A stretch of DNA of 64,000 bases from Pseudarthrobacter defluvii (GCF_030816725.1 NZ_JAUSYG010000001.1:3906001-3970000); one strand, 5' to 3'. Shown: positions 33,581 through 42,901, numbered from the stretch's first letter. Program-made: numbers and translations. The notes: generated by a model from the letters alone, not told the origin.

Positions 33581-34642
33581 ATGACCACGGGCGAAGCCAA
33601 TAACAACGCAGCCAGCAGCATCATTTGGATTGGTTCGTACACTCCCGACGGAGGGGGCCGGGCGGAAGGCATCGGCGCGGTCCGCCCGCATCAGGACGGA
33701 AGCCTCGACTGGCTGGGCACGGCAATCGAGGCACAGTCGCCGTCGTTCGTGGCCGTCCACCCAACGCTGCCGGTGGTGTATGCGGCGGCCGAGCAGCGCA
33801 AGAAGGTCCAGGCATACCGGCGCTTGGGAGAGTTTCGCCTGGAGGTGCAAGGAGATGCCCAACCGGCAGGCGAAGCCACCTGCCACGTTGCCGTCGACCC
33901 GGGCGGCCGCTTTGTCACCGCAACCTGCTGGGGTGACGGGCAGGTCCTCCTTTACGAGCTGGATGCCGACGGCGGCATGGCCGGGCGGTTCCCCGCCGCA
34001 CCGTCGGTTGACCCGCACGCCAGCCTTTCACCTGGCAGCCCGCGGCAAAGCCGTGCCCACGCCAGCCTGACGCTGGCTGACGGCCGCGTCATGACCACGG
34101 ATCTGGGCCACGACAGCCTCCGCATCTGGAACTACGAGCCCGGCACCGGCCTGGTGGCGGACCACGAGGTGGTCCTCCCATATGGCAGTGGTCCCCGGCA
34201 CATGGTGGAGCACCCCAGCGGCAACGTCTTCATCGTGTCCGAGTACTCCGTGGAGGTCTTCGTGGTCCGCCCCGATGCCGGCACGTACGAGCTGATCTTC
34301 CGGGGACCCGCAACCGCAGGCGGCAGCCAGGAGGGCGACTCCGGCGCAGAAATCTGCCTGGGCCCCCAAGGGAACTTTGCCTACGCTGGCGTCAGGGGCT
34401 CCAACATCATCAGCGTCCTGGAAGTGGCGGGCGGCGGCACCGAGCTGATTCCCGTGAAGGACTTTGACAGCGGTGGGAACTGGCCTCGGCACCATATGGT
34501 CCGGGGAGACTGGCTGTACGTGGCCCACGAACGGTCCGACAACATCGCCACCTTTGATCTGGACCCTGTCACCGGCCTGCCGGGTCCGGTGCTGCATAAC
34601 CTGACCACCCCGTCACCCACCGCCCTGGTGCCCGCCACCTGA
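33581..34642 (+). CDS. Lactonase family protein (6-phosphogluconolactonase-like beta-propeller)
   Basis: 353 residues, all beta strand pattern. Opening blade IIWIGSYTPDGGG, repeated blades (e.g. PSFVAVHPTLPVVYAAAEQ, ATCHVAVDPGGRFVTATCWGDGQVLLYEL, YGSGPRHMVEHPSGNVFIVSEYS, NWPRHHMVRGDWLYVAHE) fit the seven-bladed Pgl family (PF10282). It would hydrolyse a sugar lactone such as 6-phosphogluconolactone. The ATG at 33581 has AGGAT upstream and is preferred over 33524. It is followed by a short tandem repeat rather than a clear terminator. Confidence 0.88.
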   Translation: MTTGEANNNAASSIIWIGSYTPDGGGRAEGIGAVRPHQDGSLDWLGTAIEAQSPSFVAVHPTLPVVYAAAEQRKKVQAYRRLGEFRLEVQGDAQPAGEATCHVAVDPGGRFVTATCWGDGQVLLYELDADGGMAGRFPAAPSVDPHASLSPGSPRQSRAHASLTLADGRVMTTDLGHDSLRIWNYEPGTGLVADHEVVLPYGSGPRHMVEHPSGNVFIVSEYSVEVFVVRPDAGTYELIFRGPATAGGSQEGDSGAEICLGPQGNFAYAGVRGSNIISVLEVAGGGTELIPVKDFDSGGNWPRHHMVRGDWLYVAHERSDNIATFDLDPVTGLPGPVLHNLTTPSPTALVPAT

Positions 34643-34698
34643 GCCACCGGAGCCTGCCACCCTAGCCACCGGGGCCTGCCACCTTAGCCACCGGACCC
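34643..34698. repeat. 22-bp tandem repeat after the lactonase gene
   Basis: Units at 34643 and 34665 (GCCACCGG-GCCTGCCACC pattern, two differences) plus a partial third at 34687. Confidence 0.6.
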
Positions 34699-34759
34699 TT
34701 CCGCCCAGGCACGAACAAGCTCTAACGCGGACACTTCCCTAAACACTGGAGTAATCCAG

Positions 34760-34773
34760 TGCAAGCGCTTACA
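34760..34773. promoter_or_regulatory. LacI-type operator upstream of the alpha-amylase
   Basis: TGCAAGCGCTTACA, a near-perfect palindrome centred on CG, the form bound by LacI-family maltose or sugar regulators. It lies ~110 bp before the amylase start. Confidence 0.65.
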
Positions 34774-34883
34774 GTTGTGACTTGGTTCACAGGTCAGCTA
34801 GCTGTTCTTCGAACCCTCCTGCCGCATCCCCATGTCAACGGCAAGCCTGTACAGCAGCGCTGCTTCCCAGGAAGGTCTCACCC

Positions 34884-37800
34884 TTGTTATTCCGCACCCC
34901 TCCCGGCGCGCCCCCACGCGCCCACCTGCCAGCCATGCCGCCGGCAGGAACGCACCCCGCATCCGGCTGGCCGGCCCCCGGCCGCGCCGTCGCCTTCCGG
35001 CCGGCCCCCGGCCGCGCCGTCGCCTTCCGATCGGCGGCCGCCCTCCTGGCAGCCGCAGTCGCCCTCTCCGTTTCAGTCCTCCCGGCCCATGGCGCGCCCG
35101 GTTCGGAAGGCCCCGGGCCCAACACCCCCGGCTCCACGGGCAATAAGTCCGTAACCTCACCTCATGCGCTCCGCGGCCCGGTGACTGACGAGAACTTCTA
35201 CTTCGTCATGGCCGACCGGTTCAGCAACGGCAGCACCGCCAACGACCAGGGCGGGCTTGGCCCAGATCCGATGGTTTCCGGCTTCGATCCCACCAAGAAG
35301 GGCTTCTACAACGGCGGGGACCTGGCCGGCCTGCGCAGCAAGATTGACTACATCCAGGGCCTGGGCACCACGTCCATCTGGCTGACCCCCAGCTTCAAGA
35401 ACAAAGCAGTCCAGCCTGAGGACAAGTCTGCCGGCTACCACGGCTATTGGGTCACCGACTTCACCCAGATCGATCCACACCTTGGCACCAACGCCGAACT
35501 CAAGGGCCTGATTGACGAAGCCCACGCCCGCGGCATGAAGGTGTACTTCGACATCATCACCAACCACACGGCGGACGTCATCGGCTACCAGGAAGGCGAC
35601 CGCAAGGGCTACGTGTCCAAGGACGCCGTCCCCTACAAGACGGCCTCCGGCGAGGCGTTCGACGACCGTGACTACGCCGGTACCGGAACCTTCCCCAAGC
35701 TGGACATGAACACCTCGTTCCCCTACAAACCCCTCCTGGCACCGGGCGAAGAAAACCTGAAGGTCCCGGCCTGGCTGAACGACCCCACGCTGTACCACAA
35801 CCGCGGCGACACCACCTTTACCGGCGAGGACTCCATGTACGGGGACTTCTTCGGCCTTGATGACCTGTTCACCGAGAACCCCAAAGTAGTGCACGGCATG
35901 GAGGACATCTACAAGTCCTGGATCGGCGACTTCGGGGTGGACGGCTTCCGCATCGACACCATGAAGCACGTCAACAACGAGTTCTGGCAGGAGTTCGGCC
36001 CCAACGTCCTCAGCTATGCCAAGGAGCACGGCAAGGACGAGTTCTTCATGTTCGGCGAGGTCTTCGACACCACCAAGAGCTTCACCTCGCAGTTCACCAC
36101 CCGCAACAAAATGCAGGCAGTCCTGGACTTCCCCTTCCAGGACGCCGCCCGCAACTTCGCCTCCAAGAGCCAGGACGCCAAGGCGCTGCAGACCTTCTTC
36201 GCCGGTGACGACTGGTACACCGACGCAGACTCCAACGTCTACGAGCTGCCCACCTTCCTGGGCAACCACGACATGGGCCGCATCGGCAGCTTCATCGCAC
36301 AGGACAATCCCGCCGCAAGCGACGCCGAGAAGGTGGCCCGGGACGAACTGGCCCACGAGCTGATGTACTTCTCCCGCGGCAACCCCGTGGTCTACTACGG
36401 CGACGAACAGGGCTTCACCGGCCCCGGCGGTGACCAGGACGCACGCCAGACCCTCTTCGCCAGCGAGGTGCCGGAATACCTTGACGACGACCTGCTGGGC
36501 ACCAACGCCACCCACGCCACGGACAACTTCAATCCGGACCACCCGCTATACGCCAAAATCCGCGAGCTGTCCGCCCTCACCAAGGAGCACCCGGCACTGC
36601 GGAACGGCGCCCACCAGCACCGCTACGCGTCGGATGGTCCGGGCATCTACGCCTTCTCCCGCACCGACGCCCAGGACCAGCGCGAATACGTAGTGGCCCT
36701 GAATAACAGCGCGCAGCCCCAGACGGCGGAAATTCCCACCTACATCGCCAAGCGCAGCTACACCCGCATCTACGGCGAAGGCACCGATGAGGTGAAGACG
36801 TCGGGAGACGCCAAGCTAACGGTGACCGTGCCGCCGCTCTCCGCCGTCGTCTATGAATCCTCAGGCCGCATCCCGCACTCCAAGGCGGCTCCCGCCGTCG
36901 TCCTCCAGCAGCCCGCAGCGCCACCTGCGGACAACGGGCGCATCAACGTGACGGCTGACGTCGACGGTGCTTCGTTCTACGAGGTCACCTTCGAAGCAAG
37001 GACCGCAGGTGGGCAATGGCAGCCGATCGGCACCGACGACACCGCGCCGTACCAGGTGTTCCACGACGTGGCGGCGCTGGACGCCGGAACGCCGCTGGAG
37101 TACCGCGCCACCGTACTGGACAACGGCGGGCACACCGCCACCAGCCAGAGCCGTCAAGCCAGCGTCCCGGCGCCCGTCCTGACCCTGCAGAAGCCGGCCG
37201 AAGGCAGCAGCGTAGAAGGAAAGGTGGAACTTAGCGCCACCGCTGATCCGGAGAAGGCCAGCTACGTGGTGTCCTTTGAACGCAGCGTGAACGGCGGAGA
37301 CTGGACGGCGGTGGGCAGGGACTCGTCGTCGCCGGTGTACTCGGCAACGGATGATGTCTCCACGCTGGCTGACGGCACCAAGGTCCAGTACCGGGCCGTC
37401 ATGGCCGGCACGGACTTCAGCGTCACCAGCGGCACCAGGACCGTCACGGTAGGCCAGGCGCCGCAGCCCGATTCGGTCACGGTGGCCGGATCACTGAACC
37501 AGGCCATGGGCTGCACCGCGCAGTGGGACCCGGCCTGTCCGCAGGCAAAGATGGTGCTGGACCCGGCGGACCGGGTCTGGCGGCTGACCGTGGACCTGCC
37601 TGCGGGGAAATATGAGTACAAGGCCGCGCTCAACGGCGGCTGGGACGAGAACTACGGCGCGGACGGCCAGTTCAACGGGCAGAACATCGTGCTGGACCAC
37701 CCCGGCGGCCGGGTCACCTTCCGCTACGACAACAGCACGCACCTGCTCAGCGCCGGGTACGCGTCCCAGCAACCGTCCGCCGTGGCTGCCGCCGGCAGCA

Positions 37801-38069
37801 TGGACAGCGAACTGGGCTGCGCCTCGGACTGGGAGCCAGCGTGTGACCAGGCGCAGCTGGTGCTGGACCCGGCGGACCTCGTCTGGAAGCTGACCGTTCC
37901 GGACCTGCCGGCGGGAAGCTACGAGTTCAAGGCCGCGCTGAATAAGTCATGGGATGTGAGCTACGGGGCCGGCGGGGCATCCCCGGGCGCCAACATTGTC
38001 TTCGAGCACGACGGCGGACCGGCCACCTTCCGGTACGACCACTTCACGCACGTGATCATGGCCGGCTAG
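34884..38069 (+). CDS. Secreted alpha-amylase (GH13) with tandem C-terminal starch-type domains
   Basis: 1061 residues from TTG 34884, chosen because AGGAAGG lies 8 bp upstream; ATG 34932 is an alternative. It has a long signal peptide with hydrophobic core AAALLAAAVALSVSVLPAHGAPG. The GH13 barrel regions are intact: DIITNHT (Asp 223), GFRIDTMKHV (nucleophile Asp 358), FGEVFD (acid Glu 392) and FLGNHD (Asp 463). Two Ig-like segments follow (~690-880), then two homologous ~95-residue domains (~885-1061), each with AGS..-LGC-W-PAC and DLPAG-YEFKAALN, like the X25/SusE-type modules of pullulanases. It degrades extracellular starch and is probably controlled by the operator at 34760. Confidence 0.92.
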   Translation: MLFRTPPGAPPRAHLPAMPPAGTHPASGWPAPGRAVAFRPAPGRAVAFRSAAALLAAAVALSVSVLPAHGAPGSEGPGPNTPGSTGNKSVTSPHALRGPVTDENFYFVMADRFSNGSTANDQGGLGPDPMVSGFDPTKKGFYNGGDLAGLRSKIDYIQGLGTTSIWLTPSFKNKAVQPEDKSAGYHGYWVTDFTQIDPHLGTNAELKGLIDEAHARGMKVYFDIITNHTADVIGYQEGDRKGYVSKDAVPYKTASGEAFDDRDYAGTGTFPKLDMNTSFPYKPLLAPGEENLKVPAWLNDPTLYHNRGDTTFTGEDSMYGDFFGLDDLFTENPKVVHGMEDIYKSWIGDFGVDGFRIDTMKHVNNEFWQEFGPNVLSYAKEHGKDEFFMFGEVFDTTKSFTSQFTTRNKMQAVLDFPFQDAARNFASKSQDAKALQTFFAGDDWYTDADSNVYELPTFLGNHDMGRIGSFIAQDNPAASDAEKVARDELAHELMYFSRGNPVVYYGDEQGFTGPGGDQDARQTLFASEVPEYLDDDLLGTNATHATDNFNPDHPLYAKIRELSALTKEHPALRNGAHQHRYASDGPGIYAFSRTDAQDQREYVVALNNSAQPQTAEIPTYIAKRSYTRIYGEGTDEVKTSGDAKLTVTVPPLSAVVYESSGRIPHSKAAPAVVLQQPAAPPADNGRINVTADVDGASFYEVTFEARTAGGQWQPIGTDDTAPYQVFHDVAALDAGTPLEYRATVLDNGGHTATSQSRQASVPAPVLTLQKPAEGSSVEGKVELSATADPEKASYVVSFERSVNGGDWTAVGRDSSSPVYSATDDVSTLADGTKVQYRAVMAGTDFSVTSGTRTVTVGQAPQPDSVTVAGSLNQAMGCTAQWDPACPQAKMVLDPADRVWRLTVDLPAGKYEYKAALNGGWDENYGADGQFNGQNIVLDHPGGRVTFRYDNSTHLLSAGYASQQPSAVAAAGSMDSELGCASDWEPACDQAQLVLDPADLVWKLTVPDLPAGSYEFKAALNKSWDVSYGAGGASPGANIVFEHDGGPATFRYDHFTHVIMAG
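34971..35030. repeat. 30-bp direct duplication in the amylase signal peptide region
   Basis: 34971-35000 and 35001-35030 are identical at 29 of 30 positions, duplicating ten residues (PAPGRAVAFR) in the basic region before the hydrophobic core. Confidence 0.8.
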
Positions 38070-38091
38070 GCCTGAACAACCGGCCCAAAGC

Positions 38092-38131
38092 ATGTGGCCC
38101 CCGCCGCTCCCCGGAGCGGCGGGGGCCACAT
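38092..38131. terminator. Bidirectional terminator between amylase and glucanotransferase genes
   Basis: Perfect 19-base arms (ATGTGGCCCCCGCCGCTCC and complement) with a minimal loop, lying between the two convergent stops. Confidence 0.75.
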
Positions 38132-38147
38132 TGGCGTTTGCGTGCGC

Positions 38148-40364
38148 TTACTGGCGGTGCAGGGCTCCCTCCACCGCCGCGAGCAGGGAATTGAACCGCT
38201 TGTTGGCGGGAAGGTCGTCAAGGTAGACGGGCCTGCCGTCGGGGCCGCCGAGTGGAACCTGCCAGTTGGGATACAGCTCCTCCGTGGTGCCGGGCTGGTT
38301 CTGGACCCGCCGCTCGCCCACCGCGTCCACCAGTGCCACGCCGAGCAGTACCGACGGCGCCTGGGCCAGCAGGAGGTGCAGCGCCTCGATGGTGTGTTCC
38401 TCAGTTGCCTGCCCGGGCGCGGCACCGCCCTCGGACAGATAACCGCGCTCCCGCAACAGGGCAAACATCTTCTCAAGGGATGCGTTGTGCTCGGCGCGTT
38501 CTTCCTGCTCGGACCGCTCCAGCAGCCCCAGCCTGCTCCGCAGCCCCACGTGGTCCCCGGCAAGGTAACCGGCGGTGGGCGGGAGGTCGTGGGTGTTCAC
38601 GCTGGCGAGCGCCTGCGTACGGTACTTTTCCGGCGCAAGGGGCGAATCACCGTCGTACTCAAACCAGAGGATGGACGTGCCCAGGATGCCGCGCGCCGCG
38701 AGGTAATCCCGCACCCACGGCTCGAAGGTGCCCAGGTCCTCACCGATGACCACGGCGCCGGCCCGGTGCGCCTCGAGGGCAAGGATGCCGATCAGGGCCT
38801 CGTGGTCGTAGCGCACGTAGGCCCCGTCCCCCGGAGCGTTCCCCATAGGGATCCACCACAGCCGGAACAGGCCCAGGATGTGGTCCACCCGGATGCCGCC
38901 CGCGTGCCGGAGCACGTTGGCCAGCATGTTGCGGAACGGCTGATAGCCGGCTTCTGCGAGCCGGGCGGGATGCCATGGCGGCTGGCCCCAGTCCTGGCCC
39001 TGCTGGTTGTACATGTCCGGCGGGGCGCCCACGCTGATGTTGGGGGCCAGCACGCCGCGAAGTGTCCAGGCGTCGGCACTGCTGTGGTCCACGCCGACGG
39101 CGAGGTCGTGCACCACGCCGAGCCGCATTCCGGACCGCAGGGCTGTGCGCTGGGCGTTTTCCAGCTGCTCGTCGCAGATCCATTGCAGCCAGCGGTGGAA
39201 CCCGATCCGGTCCGCCAGCTTCTCCCGGAGCGCCTCCGCCTCCGGTGTCCCAATGGCGTACGCCGGGTCCTTCCAAAGCGGATCGCCCGGTGCAAGGTCC
39301 TCGCGGATGGCTGACCAGAGGGCGAAGTCCTCCAGACCCTTCCCGGACAGGCGGCAGAATTCATCGAAGGCGGCCTGACGGGCGGGGGAACGGCGCGTGT
39401 GGTAGAGCATCTCCAGCGCCTGCAGCTTCGCCGCGAATACAGCGTCCCGGTCCAGCCGCGCGCCTTCCTTGTTCAGGCGGGCGGCCTCCTCGTGGAGCTT
39501 TTCCAGCGCCGCACGTTTCCGCGGCCGCAGGTATGCCAGCTCCGGAATGGCTTCAATGCGGATGTACAGCGGGTTGAAGAACCGGCGGGTGGAGGGCGAG
39601 TAGGGCGAGGGCTGGACCGGCGGAACCGGCTCCGCGGCATGGAGCGGGTTGACCAGGACGTAGTCGGCGCCCCGGTCACCGCTGATGGCCGCCAGGTCTG
39701 CCAAATCGGCAAAGTCACCGATGCCCCACGACCGCTTGGAGCGGACCGAATACAGCTGGGTGGCGAGCCCCCAGCCCCGGCGCTCCTCCAGGGACCGTGC
39801 CGTGGCCAGCCGCGGCGGGGTCACCACCAAAGTTGCGGTTGCCGTGGCACCTTCGGACTCCGCGTGCAGTGTGTGCCAGCCCAGCGGCAGGTCCTCGGGA
39901 AGGAGGAATGTGGCACGTCCCCTGGAGACGCCGTCGACCTCCCGCGGCTGCACCCACAAATCCTGCTGGGCTGCATCCCGTGACCCGGCACCCCCTTCGA
40001 GGGTGATGGCCAGCCGCGCGGTCGCGCCGTCCCGGACATGGACGGGCACCTGGGCGGGTTCACCCTGCTTGATGACGACGGCGGGCGGCAGCATCCGCCG
40101 CCAAGGAGCCAGTTCCGCCTCCGCCAGGGCGGCTTCGATGTGCTGGTTGGTGTGGGCGTCAATGCCGAGGGCTGCGAGCACCTTGATCAGTGTTGATTCG
40201 GCGACGGAGTGCGGAAGGCCGTCCCAACCCTGGAAGGACGTACCGACGCCATGGGCATCAGCCAGCTGCTGCAGAAGGTGCGGATCAACGGGATCAGGGG
40301 CAGCAGCGGGAGGGTCTGCGGGCAAAGCCGGCCGTTGTGCTTGCTGCTGGTCTGAATCCGTCAT
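38148..40364 (-). CDS. malQ: 4-alpha-glucanotransferase
   Basis: 738 residues, the usual length of actinobacterial MalQ with an N-terminal extension of ~200 residues containing a beta domain (RGRATFLLPEDLPLGWHTLHAESEG). The GH77 core has LATQLYSVRSKRSWGIGDFADL, PSPYSPSTRRFFNPLYI, the nucleophile region GGIRVDHILGLFRLWWIP, the acid GEDLGTFEPWVRD and VNTHDLPPTAGYL. It disproportionates maltodextrins in the cytoplasm, so it pairs with the secreted amylase for starch use. It is convergent with amylase. ATG 40364 follows GGACACCC. Confidence 0.95.
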   Translation of the reverse strand: MTDSDQQQAQRPALPADPPAAAPDPVDPHLLQQLADAHGVGTSFQGWDGLPHSVAESTLIKVLAALGIDAHTNQHIEAALAEAELAPWRRMLPPAVVIKQGEPAQVPVHVRDGATARLAITLEGGAGSRDAAQQDLWVQPREVDGVSRGRATFLLPEDLPLGWHTLHAESEGATATATLVVTPPRLATARSLEERRGWGLATQLYSVRSKRSWGIGDFADLADLAAISGDRGADYVLVNPLHAAEPVPPVQPSPYSPSTRRFFNPLYIRIEAIPELAYLRPRKRAALEKLHEEAARLNKEGARLDRDAVFAAKLQALEMLYHTRRSPARQAAFDEFCRLSGKGLEDFALWSAIREDLAPGDPLWKDPAYAIGTPEAEALREKLADRIGFHRWLQWICDEQLENAQRTALRSGMRLGVVHDLAVGVDHSSADAWTLRGVLAPNISVGAPPDMYNQQGQDWGQPPWHPARLAEAGYQPFRNMLANVLRHAGGIRVDHILGLFRLWWIPMGNAPGDGAYVRYDHEALIGILALEAHRAGAVVIGEDLGTFEPWVRDYLAARGILGTSILWFEYDGDSPLAPEKYRTQALASVNTHDLPPTAGYLAGDHVGLRSRLGLLERSEQEERAEHNASLEKMFALLRERGYLSEGGAAPGQATEEHTIEALHLLLAQAPSVLLGVALVDAVGERRVQNQPGTTEELYPNWQVPLGGPDGRPVYLDDLPANKRFNSLLAAVEGALHRQ

Positions 40365-40525
40365 GGGTGTCCGCCTCGTCTGTGATGGTCCCGGAACATA
40401 CAGTGCTGGTGTTGCTGTACCCGGGCGCTGACACCCCCAAGCACAACCGTTGGTTCAGATTATTGCAGGGCGGCGCGCAGGCGAAACCGGACGGCAGACA
40501 GGCGGGTCGGGAGGACTCAACAGGC

Positions 40526-40835
40526 TTACGGATCGAAGTGGGTTGTCACTGTGCCGTCGCTGATGCGGCCGAGGATCTCCCCGGCCAGGTCCCGCAGCTT
40601 CTGGTTCCGGTTGGTGGGCCACGCTTGGCGCAAACACCAGCTGGACGAACTCGTCACCACTTGCAGAGGTGGCCATGCCCCAATATGGGCGCTGTTCGCC
40701 GTTCTTTGGGCGCCACAAAACGTCATTCGCGCGGCCCCGGTTACTCCATGCGACGAAAAGCGAAGGACTGAGGCGGAAATCCGGAGCGGCCTGCCGAACC
40801 TGGGTAACCTCATGACGATCCAAGGCACACGGCAA
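40526..40835 (-). pseudogene. Remnant of a small gene (frameshifted)
   Basis: Two minus-strand frames join logically: GEQRPYWGMATSASGDEFVQLVFA in one and QAWPTNRNQKLRDLAGEILGRISDGT in the next, separated by one extra C at about 40632. The joined product looks like a compact domain, but I do not recognise it. The true 5' end is unclear; the ATG at 40835 would overlap the reductase leader. The remaining ~160 bp up to malQ shows nothing. Confidence 0.4.
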
Positions 40836-40855
40836 CCAGATGGAGGAGACCGCAG

Positions 40856-41861
40856 ATGAGCCTGACCGAACTGCGGGTGTTCGGACGGTCGGGAACCCCC
40901 ATCAGTCCCCTCACCCTTGGCACCATGAACTTCGGCGAAGGAACCGGCGCCCCCACCGGCGCGGATGAAAGCATCCGCATCATCCATGCCGCGCTGGACG
41001 CCGGGATCACGGCGCGAGTCCGAGCAGGTGGTGGGCCGGGCCCTCCACGTCCGCCGGGACGACGTCTTCCTGGCCGCCAAATTCCACGGCCAGATGAGCC
41101 CCAACCCGGCACACTCCGGCAACTCCCGGCGCTGGATCACACAGGCCGTGGAGGGCAGCCTCCGCCGGCTCCAGACGGACCGGATTGACCTGTACCAGGC
41201 GCACAGGCCTGACTACAACACCGACGTCCTGGAAACCATCACCACGCTCAATGACCTGATCTGCCAGGGCAAGATCCTGTACTACGGCACCTCGGTGTTC
41301 ACTCCGGCGCAGCTGGTGGAGGCGCAGTGGCTGGCCACCACCAACCACCTGATCCCGCCGCTGGGCAACCAGGTTCCGTACTCCATGCTGGTCCGCGGCA
41401 ACGAGCGGGACGTCCTGCCCATCGCCCAGCAGTACGGCCTGGGAGTGCTTGCGTACGGCCCCCTGGCAGGCGGCTGGCTGTCGGGCAGCTTCCTCCTTGA
41501 ATCAGGCACACCGCCCACGCGCGTCCACCCCCTGCCGGGCCGGTATGACATCTCGGGGCCGTCCAGCGAGCGGAAGCTGCTTGCCGCGGATCCGTTGGCC
41601 CGGCTGGCCGACAAGCTGGAGTTGTCACTGGTGGACCTGGCCGTGGGCTTTGCCCTGACTCACCCCGCCATCAGCAGCGTGATCATTGGGCCGCGCAGCG
41701 AGGAACACCTCCACGCCTACCTGCGCGCGGCGGACGTCCGGCTGGGCGAGCCAGTCCTGGATGCCATCGACGATCTGGTGCCGCCGGGCACCAACTTCGT
41801 GGAACGGGACGCGGGCGCCATCGTCCCGTCCATCGAGTTCGCGGAATTACGACGGCGGTAG
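40856..41861 (+). pseudogene. Aldo/keto reductase with internal deletion and frameshift
   Basis: The frame starts MSLTELRVFGRSGTPISPLTLGTMNFGEG and runs to HAALDAGIT, then jumps to RRESEQVVGRALHVRRDDVFLAAKFHG in another frame at about 41010. In intact relatives a block like xxxDTADVYS lies between. About 28-29 bp have been lost there, removing the catalytic Asp and Tyr and shifting the frame. The rest, including the Lys (LAAKFHG), His (YQAHRPD) and the IIGPRSEEHL cofactor loop, is preserved, so the event looks recent. The gene cannot make an active enzyme. Confidence 0.85.
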
Positions 41862-41985
41862 CCGGCTTTCCGGGGGGCCGGATCCAAAGTGCGGGGCACC
41901 AAGGTGCGGCGGCGCCCAGGCGGCCGGCCCCAGGAAGCCGCGGTCCGCCGTCGTACCTTGCCTAAGCCCGCCTCATCCGCCTGCC

Positions 41986-41991
41986 TATGAT
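41986..41991 (+). promoter_or_regulatory. -10 element of a likely leaderless promoter for the DUF488 gene
   Basis: TATGAT ends 7 bp before the ATG at 41999, the spacing at which transcription would start on the ATG itself. There is no ribosome site. Confidence 0.4.
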
Positions 41992-41998
41992 GGCTGGG

Positions 41999-42523
41999 AT
42001 GGAAACCCTGTTCACGATAGGTCACGGCACCGCCTCCCAGGAGGACTTCGCGGCGCTGCTGCTGAACGCGGGGGTAACGTCGCTGGTGGACGTCCGGATT
42101 GGGCCGGGCAGCCGCAAGCATCCGCATTTCGGCAAGGACCTGATGGCGGAATGGCTGCCCGACGCGGGTATCGGTTACCGCTGGGAGAAACGGCTGGGCG
42201 GGTTCCGGAAGCTGCTTCCGGATTCTCCGGATACGGCCCTCCGCAATGATTCGTTCCGCGCCTATGCCGGTTATATGCGTACCGAGGAGTTCCTGGCCGC
42301 CGCTGCAGAGCTCGTTGCCGGCTCCCAGGCGGCGCGGACCGCGATCATGTGCAGCGAAACCGTTTGGTGGCGCTGCCACCGCCGGCTCATCGCCGACCAT
42401 TGCCTCCTGCTGGCCGGCCTGCCCGTCGAACACCTGATGCCACCGGGCAAGGCGGTTCCCCACGCTCCCACCAAGGGCGTGCGGGTGCTGGGCGATGAGC
42501 TGCGCTATGACGCCGCCGAGTGA
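41999..42523 (+). CDS. DUF488 domain protein
   Basis: 174 residues. Family landmarks are TIGHGTASQEDFAALL, SLVDVRIGPGSRKHPHF, the central WEKRLGGFR and the Cys-containing TAIMCSETVWWRCHRRLIADHCLL. DUF488 proteins are widespread and of unclear biochemical role; the conserved Cys and Arg hint at a catalytic or nucleotide-binding site. ATG 41999 is preferred over 41987 because of the -10 element just upstream. Confidence 0.88.
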   Translation: METLFTIGHGTASQEDFAALLLNAGVTSLVDVRIGPGSRKHPHFGKDLMAEWLPDAGIGYRWEKRLGGFRKLLPDSPDTALRNDSFRAYAGYMRTEEFLAAAAELVAGSQAARTAIMCSETVWWRCHRRLIADHCLLLAGLPVEHLMPPGKAVPHAPTKGVRVLGDELRYDAAE

Positions 42524-42604
42524 CGGCCTGCGCTATTGACTAACCGGTAGAAGGCTCCTACGGTCAATACCGATACCGCCGCCCAGGGAAAACAGGGGCC
42601 TGCC

Positions 42605-42901
42605 ATGCCAATGTCCAATGAGGAACGACGCCTGCTCAAAGAGCTGGAACTCGGACTGATCGCGGACGATCCCCACCTGGCCATGGAGCTGCTGTCCGGT
42701 TATCCGGCCCGGCGTTTCCCGGCAGGCCTGCTCCCGGGGATGGCAGTGGCGCTGATCGGCGTGGTGCTCATTGTTGCTGGCGTGGGGCTTCCGGCGCCGG
42801 GCGCGGTGGTGCTAGGGGTTCTGCTGCTGGGGCTGGGCGCCTGCCTGCTGCTGGGCTCCACTGTGTTGGCCCGGAGCGCCGGGAGGCAGCCCACCGGGTA
42901 A
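42605..42901 (+). CDS. DUF3040 membrane protein
   Basis: 98 residues. Short N-terminal domain NEERRLLKELELGLIADDPHLAMELL, the DUF3040 signature, followed by two membrane helices (LPGMAVALIGVVLIVAGVGL and AVVLGVLLLGLGACLLLG). These small proteins are typical of actinobacteria; function unknown. The last 90 bp overlap the convergent EamA gene. Confidence 0.88.
   Translation: MPMSNEERRLLKELELGLIADDPHLAMELLSGYPARRFPAGLLPGMAVALIGVVLIVAGVGLPAPGAVVLGVLLLGLGACLLLGSTVLARSAGRQPTG

Noticed and set aside
35157..36542. 461-residue minus-strand open frame inside the amylase gene
   Set aside because: Val/Gly/Glu-rich shadow of the GH13 catalytic domain, with no start context.
36890..38069. Separate carbohydrate-binding protein gene downstream of amylase
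   Set aside because: The frame is continuous with the GH13 domain and has no internal start with ribosome site; the modules belong to one protein.
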